Part shown: positions 56,900-64,000 of the stretch, piece after piece | How positions within the stretch are numbered: position 1 is the stretch's first letter | Layout: every line of letters begins with the position of its first letter | Origin: Margaritispora aquatica | Lineage: Eukaryota; Ascomycota; Leotiomycetes; Helotiales; Discinellaceae | DNA: 64,000 bases | Reading direction: 5' to 3' | NCBI GenBank assembly: GCA_007644065.1 | Contig: VJWN01000040.1 | Span: 113,033-177,032 of the forward strand | The notes under the pieces: model-generated | What the model was told of the DNA's origin: nothing | The model's input: only the letters and a program-made list of their open reading frames with translations | Databases searched by the model: none | Program-made: the position numbers and the translations under genes

Positions 56900-58900
56900 T
56901 GTATCTAAGTAAAGAAAGTAATTAAAGGTCGTAGTATATTAAGGTAATTTATATTAGTATCTCTAAAAATATTCTAGATATTATTCTAATAAAGTATAGT
57001 AATATTATATTTATTATCTTTAGATTAGTCTTCTAAGTATTCTAAGAATATATTTAATCTTAATACGACTCGCCTTTATTCGTACGATCGTAAAAGGCCT
57101 TTAAAAGGAATTTATAAAGAGCTTCTATATACTCCGAGTTCTATCTATTAAATACCCCGAAATGTTTAATTAATTTAATATAATAAAATATAAAGTAGAA
57201 TTTAGGATAGTTCTAATAAACTTTATCTACCTTATCTCGTAATCTAAATTAGTCGAAAACACTCTTTGTATTCTTAATACGACTTAATACTAAGCTTAAG
57301 TATTTAAGAGTTTAGTTATCGTATAATTTATACTTAGCGATAGTAACGAAATTAGCAAGTATACAAGTATATATAATAACGTCTAGCTTAAGATATAATA
57401 GTAGTAGCGCGATAACTAGCAAAAGAATCCGTAGAGCGTCTTTATCCTCTAATCTAATCTATTATTAGATTTAACTAAACTTCAAAAAGTATTTAAGGTA
57501 GGTATAAATAGGGATACTTATAAAACGAATATCTAGCTAAACCGCTCTAGTAGATTCCTATAGAATACGATAACCCTTTCGCTTTATCCTTATCCGATAT
57601 ATAGCTAGGATTAGATCTATAATTAATATTATAGTATACTTAATTAGGTCCTTAACCAGCCTCTTATATAGCTAATATAGTATATCTAACCCTAGATAGT
57701 CATATATATTAATATATATATACCGCTATCTAAAATTAATATATTTATAAATCTAGTCGTCGGATATTTTAGCGACCTTCTTTACTAAATACTATTATTT
57801 ATTAATTTATTCTTTTATCTATTCGTAAGTATAGGGTAGCTATTCTTTCGTTAGGTTTTAACGTTACAATAAAAGAATTTAATAATATATATACTATATA
57901 TTTATTTTATAGTTTACTATTAATACTTACTCTTTATAATTGGCGATTATTAGTATAAGTATAGAATAGTAGCTCCGAGTATTCCTATTAGCGTAGTATA
58001 CTAGCATACCCTGAACTACTAAAGACTCGAGCTCTATTAAAGGTTAGTATTAGTATAATATACCTAAAGCTAGGATATATAACTAAACTAATCTATAAGT
58101 ATAACTCTTATCGACCTATAATAAAGCTCTGACTTAATCTTATAACTAAGGTCTACGTCTAAGCCCTTTATAATAGTCTTATATATTAAAAGTAGACTAA
58201 GTAAAATAACGGAAGGGACACTTTATTATCAACGAATTTTCCGACTTAGATTACTAATAGTAAGATATACTAGTTATATTAACTAATCTCTATATTATTT
58301 TATTAGTATAGTTTTATCTATTACTAGGATAATAAATATAATAGTAGTACTAGATAATAACTTTTCTTAGGTTTTCTACTATTATTTACTAGTATATATC
58401 TCGTCGTAGACTTTTATATCTACTTTTCTATAGAATTTCCTTATAGAAACGAATATTATATTAGAAATAAAAGGTAGAAAGCCTAATAGAAATAGTATAT
58501 ATTATCTAATTAAATAGAATTTAACGAAATATATAGTCGAATTACTATTCTTTACTTAATTCGCGATCTTGATCTTTTATTATTACTAGTAGTCCTTTTC
58601 TAGAATCCTATAAGGAATTATATATATATATTATATTAAATCTATATAAGATCTAATTAAGTAGCTATTTACCGACTCTTAAGTACGACGAAAGTCAGGT
58701 TTTTTTAGATAATCTTCTATAGTACTCTTACTTAATTTACTACAAGAAAACTAAGACACCAGACTCTATTCGTACCGGCTCCTAAACGGCCACTATTGAT
58801 TCCTTTTATAGATTAAACTAGGCTTTCTTATCTACTCCCCCTTGTCTATATTACTTTTATCTATGATTTACCTTATAAGGATATCTTCTCTAATATACTA
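56900..58900 (-). mobile_element. Plavaka-type (CACTA-related) DNA transposase remnant
   Basis: Read on the minus strand through many RIP stops. From the N-terminal side (58.8 kb): RPFRSRYE...LVSQF, TIEDYLKKPDF, then IRKFYRKVDIKVYDEIYTS and KTQEKLLSSTTIIFIILVIDKTILIKYYRDQS with VYLTIS. This parallels the Plavaka block where a Trp-rich segment precedes APVILSSDKTQL...YLTIGN. Near 57.1-57.3 kb: LSRIKNTKSVFDQFRLRDKV, KHFGVFNRQNSEYIEALYKF, AFYDRTNKGESYQDQI, matching the ...FGTTDNYNTEYSERLH...AYRATNKKDE region of these transposases. The order and spacing support one element. Boundaries are approximate and no ends were identified. It is inactive. Confidence 0.7.
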
Positions 58901-59934
58901 TTTAATTTATATCGTTTTCGTTTTAGTAAAGAAAGTATCTCTACTATACGTTACGTCTAGGGATTACTAATAATCGATAGCTATATTATTAAAGCTATAT
59001 TCGTTCTATCCTTAAAGAGTATCTATTCTACTATCTAGCTCCTAGTCTAGACTATCGTTAGCTATATTACTATCTTTTTCTATTAGGAATTCTCGGTAAA
59101 AGTTTAAAGTTTCTTTACTACCGATAGGTATAAAATCTAATTAAACTCTATATTTATTTATCGAATTCTCTAAACTACTATATACCCCTTCTATATATAT
59201 TACTCTACTTATAGCCGTCTATCTATATCTTTTTAAATATTCTTTACGTCGTATAATAGTAGATATAAAGGTATAATATTAATATCTAGAGATTCTACTA
59301 GTAGATTTAAAACCTCGTAAGTAGTGCCGATATAAGACGTCCTTACCGGAGTCTATTCTAAGTTCGTAAAAAGATAGAATTTGGTAGAAGAATATAATAC
59401 CTTTATATATATACTAATATATATAATAGAGAAAATAATAATTATAGGTATAATACTAAAAGTAGAAATAGTACTAGAGGTAACTTTAGAAATATAATTA
59501 ATTTTAGTATATTTAAAAGTAAATAACTAAAATTATAGTTAGTTTAGAAATCTAATTAAAGTTATAGATAAATCTTATAATATTATATTTTAAAAAGTCT
59601 CTACGAGACGGTAGTTCCCTTTAACGTATAACTTCGAGTTAAGCCTAATAGAGAATACCGTATACTAAATCTAGTTCTAAATAAAGTAGACTTACGAGAA
59701 TACTATTAGTTAATATAATACTTATTTCTACTTTCTTACTTTAGATATTAATAAGCTAATTATAGTAATATAGATATAAGACCTACCCTTTCTACTAGAT
59801 ACTTTATTTAAAAGTATTAAAGATTAAAAGTTAAAAGTCGAAAGTTAAAGCTCGAAAGTCGAAGCTCGGATTTTTTCTATATATACTTAGGTTATAGTTA
59901 ACTTAAAGGGAATAAGGTACTATAGTTAATTTGG

Positions 59935-60520
59935 AGGAATACGTACGTAGGTTATAGTTAATTTAGAGGGAGTAAGGTGCTATAGTTAATTTGGAGGGAC
60001 ACGTACGTAGATTGTAGTTAAGTTAGAGGGAGTAAGGTGCTGTAGTTAATTTGGAAGGACACGTACGTAGGTTATGGTTAACTTGGAGGGAGTAAGGTGC
60101 TATAGTTAATTTGGAGGGACACGTGTATAGGTTGTGGTTAACTTGGAGGGAGTGAGGTACTGTAGTTAATTTGGAGGGATACGTGCGTAGGTTGTAGTTA
60201 AGTTAGAGGGAGTAAGGTGTTATAGTCAATTTGGAGGGATACGTACGTAGGTTATAGTTAATTTAGAGGGAGTAAGGTGCTATAATTAACTTAGAGGGAG
60301 TAAGGTACTATAGTCAATTTGGAGGGACACGTACGTAGGTTATGGTCAACTTAGAGGGAGTAAGGTACTATAGTTAACTTAGAGGAAGTAAGGTACTATA
60401 GTCAATTTAGAGGGATACGTACGTAGGTTATAGTTAACTTAGAGGGAGTGAGGTACTATAGTTAATTTAAAGGGAATAAGGTATTATAGTTAGTTTAAAA
60501 GGATAGGATTAAGATACTAT
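59935..60520. repeat. 60-bp tandem array built from two ~30-bp halves
   Basis: The unit starts ACGTACGTAGGTTATAGTTA and the second half has AGTAAGGTGCTATAGTTAAT. From 59941 six units repeat with an exact 60-bp period, then the array degrades into half-units to about 60520. CpA and TpG are kept in several units, unlike the flanking sequence. Confidence 0.85.
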
Positions 60521-61299
60521 TGTTTCCTTTATCTTAAAACTAGAAGCTCGGAATTAGATAAAGGATTCTTATTATTAAAAATATATTTAAGTATTCTAAA
60601 GCTTAAAAATCTACTCTATTAGTTATTACTAGCTAAATTATATACTTTTTTTTAAATATTACTATAGTGTCCTTACTACTCTAATAAAAAAAGATATAAG
60701 TACTAATAGAAGTTAGTACTACTTCGATCAATATACTATAGATAACGAGGAGTATATATATTAGAGGTATAAGTAATAGAGATCTCGATAAAGATACGAT
60801 ATAATATCGTATACTCTAGCTATCGGTAAGATAGTATCTATTAATTTTAAAATTAGAATAGTAAGGGTTCGAACTAAAAGAAGATTACTATATTAACGTA
60901 CGAAATAGAGATTAAGATTAATTGAGCTCGATTGAGCTTAGGAACGAAGTTATAGTGCTCCTTCGTTCTAATCAAGTTGTCTATCTATTTTTTAAGAGCT
61001 CTATTAAGCTTCTTAAGGGGATTAGAGTACTTTATTAGTACCTTTAAGCTAGGCTATATTAAGTATAAGATATAACTTATACTTTTAACGTCCAAGATAC
61101 CTTATAAATAACTAAATACTTTAATCTAAGTACCTATACTTACTAATTTAAGGTCTTTTATTTAATATACCTTCTAGATAGTACCCTAAAGGGTTCTAGT
61201 TATTTTCTCCTCTTTAGCTATTAGTAGAGTCACGAGTTAGGTATTATATACGCTAGCGTAGCCTTAAGTTAGGTAAGGCGCTTAGGTTATATAAGAAGT

Positions 61300-61375
61300 A
61301 GGTTATAGGGCTCGCGATTCGCCTTCGCTAGCTCTAAAAGCTAGCGATTTACCTTTACTAGCTCTAGAAGTATGT
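61300..61375. repeat. ~29-bp imperfect direct repeat
   Basis: Two adjacent copies of GCGATTCGCCTTCGCTAGCTCTA / GCGATTTACCTTTACTAGCTCTA; the differences are C-to-T changes of RIP type. The GCTAGC core makes each half partly palindromic. Confidence 0.5.
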
Positions 61376-61439
61376 TAATAAAACCCTGTAGATCTTTTTC
61401 GTATAAAATTTCTTTACTAACCATATATATATATATATA

Positions 61440-62460
61440 CCCTACTATAGCCTACCCTACCACTACCGCCTATATACTTTATAAAAAGTAGAAAAAGAAG
61501 GAGAGAAAGAATTAAAAGAAAAAGAAAAGGAAGTAGAAAAGGATTAGTTTTAACTTTATAGATCCGTAGATCTTAGCTAACGTGATCGAGGATACTAAAA
61601 AGGCTACTACTATAGTACCCGCCGCGCCCCGCTCCTACTACTACTACTACTAAGAGCTTTGCCGCCGCCGCCCGTACTCTCGAAGAGCGGGGAAGAATTA
61701 GCTACTATACTTATAAGATTACTATAATCCTTTTTTTACGCTTACGTTAACCTAGTTCTTTTAGAAAAAACGCTACTACCGCCCTCGCCGTTATTAGAGA
61801 AGAGGAAAAGGAGGAGAAGGATAAGGAGAACGAGGATAATAATAATAATAATATCCTTACTATAAGTTCTTTACTAAGTTTGTCTAAGCTTCTACTAACC
61901 CTATCTAGGTCGCCTATCGCCCGCCCTACCCCTCGCGAGCTCGTATCTCGGAGAAGGAGGAAAGATAATAAAGATAGAGCTAAGGAAGAGGCTACTATAG
62001 CTATTCCGAACCGTATAACCTAAGCTAGTAGCTCTCGCCTACGCCCTACTACCCTACGCGCTATTGCTAGTAGTACTCGTCGGACTCCCTGCCTCGGGTA
62101 TACTCGTAGTACACTTGCTAGTAAGTCCGATAGGTACTTACTATAATAACTATATAGGATCGGGTATATACTACGTATATTATTCTACTAGTTACTTGTA
62201 CGAGGAGCTATTAAAGGCTACTCGTAGGCCTACTCGTACCTTCGTTATAGCGCTCGCAAGTAGAGTAAAGGCAAGCTGTCTATATCTTATTAGATACGTT
62301 ATTCGTTTTACTCTCGAGCTAGTCTCTAAGGAATTAGAAAGCGAGGAGAAGGAGCTCTAACCTAAGAGCGTTAGAACCCGGTCCCGCGGCTCTACTAAGG
62401 CTAAGCCTAGCGCTAAGAGACTAGAGGAAATCGTACTTTCCTTAAAAGAGCTCCTTTTAG
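61440..62460. other. unrecognised, less AT-rich stretch of the RIP island
   Basis: It is more GC-rich than the rest of the island (CCGCCGCCGCC, CGCGAGC words) and purine-rich at first, with a Lys/Glu-rich translation and a frame SFNFIDP...LANVIEDTKKATTTVPAA. A frame at 62064-62360 lacks an ATG context and motifs. It may be the remains of a gene or an element's ORF; I cannot assign it. Confidence 0.4.
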
Positions 62461-62490
62461 AGGCTTATAGTGTTTAGATAGTTTAGTATA

Positions 62491-62588
62491 GGCTTTATAA
62501 CCCTAAAGTAGTAGCTTAGGAACGTTACCCTTAGTACTAGGCTCTATAACCTTAAAGTAGTAGCTTAGGAACGTTACCTATAATACTA
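62491..62588. repeat. 49-bp direct repeat, two copies
   Basis: GGCTTTATAACCCTAAAGTA... and GGCTCTATAACCTTAAAGTA... lie in tandem, 49 bp apart, each ending GCTTAGGAACGTTACC. They sit just past the 3' end of the copia pol remains and may belong to its LTR or untranslated region. Confidence 0.6.
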
Positions 62589-62749
62589 TACTTTCTTTAG
62601 TAGAAATTACTATATTTTTTAATAAAATATAATAAATAAGAGTTAATAAATAGCTATATTATACTCTAGCAAGCGTAGGGAGGTATAAGAGCTACTTATA
62701 CAAGCTTCTCTACCCTTTTCTAAATATCTTAAAGGTTAAAAAGTACTCT

Positions 62750-64000
62750 AAAATACTTGAATTTTTACCTTAATAGGTTTTTTATTATACTGTCGGCTAG
62801 TATAACGTCTATAGAAAAGTATATAAGCTTAAAACTCTCTTTCTAGTACTCTTACTTTAACTATATATTATAGATATCTATATACCGTAGCTTAGTAGAT
62901 ATTCTTAACCCTTTCTTAACTACTAATCTAATAGTCTAAGTATTGTTATAAAAGATCCTCTAAGGGGCCTATAAGTCTAGTCCTAATTCGTTAAAAAATC
63001 GCTAGAGAGCTATTGTTTTTTTCCCTACAAGTTAGACCTCTAAAAGCTCGGCTTCTATTATAAAGGTAGTTATAGTAGCTTGTAGAACTACTCTCTACCT
63101 TATTAGACTACTAAAAAGAGATAGAGTATACTTATAAGATAATCGTCTAGTATCTGAATTATTTATAAAGAAGTATTAGAGGCTATTAAAAAGCTAAGTA
63201 TTCTCTATTACTAGTATTGTACTAGATAGCTAGGAATCGGGTTCTAAAAAAGGTACTTGATCACTCTATTTATAGCTACGAGGTACTCTAAGCTTAGATT
63301 AGTTAGGTAGTAAGAAAGTTAAAAAGCTATAAAAGCTATATCTGGTCAAATTATTATAGCTATATATAGTATTAATCTAACCTTTTCTTAGTAGTGTTTT
63401 ACTTTTTACGGTATAGGCCTACTACTCGTTCTTTATTAAGGGCTCGATCAGGAACCGGTATAGTTAGATATATACCCGAAACGAGCTTAAACTTACTAGT
63501 TACCTTCTCGATATACGTATTATAAGCTAGCTATAGCCTTTTAGCCGCTCTATCTCGTATAATACGAATCCTTAAAAAACTATTTCGAATCTCTTATTTC
63601 TTATAACTCGTAGGCCTTTTTTAGCTAATATAGTAATCTTAGTAGTCTATTTCTCGTTACCTTTATAATAAATACTTAAATATCGTTAATAAAAAATATT
63701 ATAAAGACTTTTCTATACTTGTTTAGAAATAGATATAGTTTTCTCTTTTCTAGCTATTAACCTTATTCTTTTTAAAGTAGCTAAAAAATACTAGAACTAA
63801 AGTACTAGAGAGTCGTGAAGTCTATATAGTACTCGGTCGAGCTTTATTACCTTGCCGGGCTGCTTAAATCTATTAGGGAGTAAGTAAACTACTAGAGTAC
63901 TCTCTATATCACGCTTAGTATTAACAAAGGTATTAACTACGTTATACTATTTTATTTCTAGGTCGAAGTAAGTAGCTAGTACTACTATTACCTTAAAGGA
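62750..64000 (-). mobile_element. Ty1/copia retrotransposon remnant: reverse transcriptase and RNase H, cut by window edge
   Basis: The minus strand from the right edge reads LATYFDLEI, YNVVNTFVNTKRDIEST, LLPNRFKQPGKVIKLDRVLY and LHDSLVL: the copia RT segment with the ...NAF...RDIES...PGKV.KL.RALYGL.DSP.LW pattern. The YVDD region is degenerate (DDI-like with frame shift). Further down: TYIEKVTSKFKLVSG and PVPDRALNKERVVGLYR, then the RNase H: DTRRLSYKYTLSLF, QATITTFIIEAELLEV, FFNELGLDL, NNT*TIRLVVKKG, TKLRYRYL. Stops are mostly TAG/TAA at RIP-type positions. The 5' part (gag, integrase) lies beyond 64000; LTRs are not identified. Confidence 0.8.

Larger units (their letters stand above)
51259..64000. 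other. AT-rich, RIP-mutated repeat island
   Basis: From about 51.26 kb the composition changes sharply: CpA and TpG become rare, TpA becomes very common, and CpG is still present (TCG, ACG words throughout). This is the signature of repeat-induced point mutation (C-to-T at CpA) rather than CpG methylation decay. No intact gene was found. Readable content is transposon remains and tandem arrays, each listed separately; the rest, 52.9-55.5 kb, 56.1-56.9 kb and 60.5-62.4 kb, gives only stop-filled fragments I cannot assign. The island continues past the right edge. Confidence 0.85.

Noticed and set aside
55560..60520. possible CRISPR-like array
   Set aside because: Units are contiguous and similar throughout; there are no unique spacers, and the organism is a fungus.
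60860..60885. GGGTTCGAACT, similar to a tRNA B box
   Set aside because: No A box or cloverleaf could be drawn around it; it sits in mutated repeat DNA.
62064..62360. 98-codon frame in the RIP island
   Set aside because: No ATG context, no motif, surrounded by stop-filled sequence.

Overview
This looks like a chromosome-end or island-border segment of a filamentous ascomycete (Pezizomycotina; a Leotiomycete such as Helotiales is my guess, not proven). The evidence is short GT-AG introns of about 45-110 nt with TACTAAC/CTAAC-like branch sites, MSH3 and the Rab geranylgeranyltransferase beta subunit, a GH28 pectinase, CFEM-like wall proteins, and an AT-rich tail carrying the C-to-T signature of repeat-induced point mutation (RIP). 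Exon boundaries given here were worked out by hand from splice signals and reading frame.

Layout. 0.4-8.7 kb is a cluster of small metabolic genes: an atypical short-chain dehydrogenase, a GNAT acetyltransferase, a cupin gene with an in-frame TGA, an APH-type phosphotransferase with in-frame stops on the minus strand, a small unknown protein with two alternative 3' splice sites, and a 2OG-Fe(II) oxygenase. 9.3-11.6 kb holds an endopolygalacturonase with tandem CreA-like sites upstream. 12.5-13.9 kb encodes an unknown membrane/coiled-coil protein. 16.2-18.9 kb is a divergent pair: a gamma-glutamylcyclotransferase-like protein and BET2. 18.9-24.9 kb has no convincing protein gene; it contains a nine-copy array of diverged ~145-196 bp units and then a long pyrimidine-rich stretch leading into a zinc-finger gene (24.9-26.9 kb). 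MSH3 lies convergent to it (27.5-31.0 kb). 32.0-36.9 kb carries an OMA1-like mitochondrial protein that seems to have lost its HExxH site, a small membrane protein and a CFEM-like single-pass protein. 39.0-41.1 kb is an MFS transporter. 42.2-51.3 kb is accessory DNA: two lineage-restricted proteins, a DUF6314-like protein, and two secreted/low-complexity genes broken by in-frame TAA codons.

At about 51.26 kb the sequence changes abruptly to an AT-rich, CpA/TpG-poor block that reaches the window end. Despite heavy mutation I could read a Tc1/mariner transposase (51.3-52.3 kb), a Plavaka-type transposase (about 56.9-58.9 kb, minus) and Ty1/copia reverse transcriptase plus RNase H (about 62.75-64.0 kb, minus, running off the end). 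Between them sit short-period tandem arrays (about 35, 18, 30 and 60 bp units); the 35, 30 and 60 bp arrays keep CpA/TpG and appear less affected by RIP. The genes do not form one evident pathway; pectin degradation, wall sensing, housekeeping DNA repair and prenylation are interspersed.
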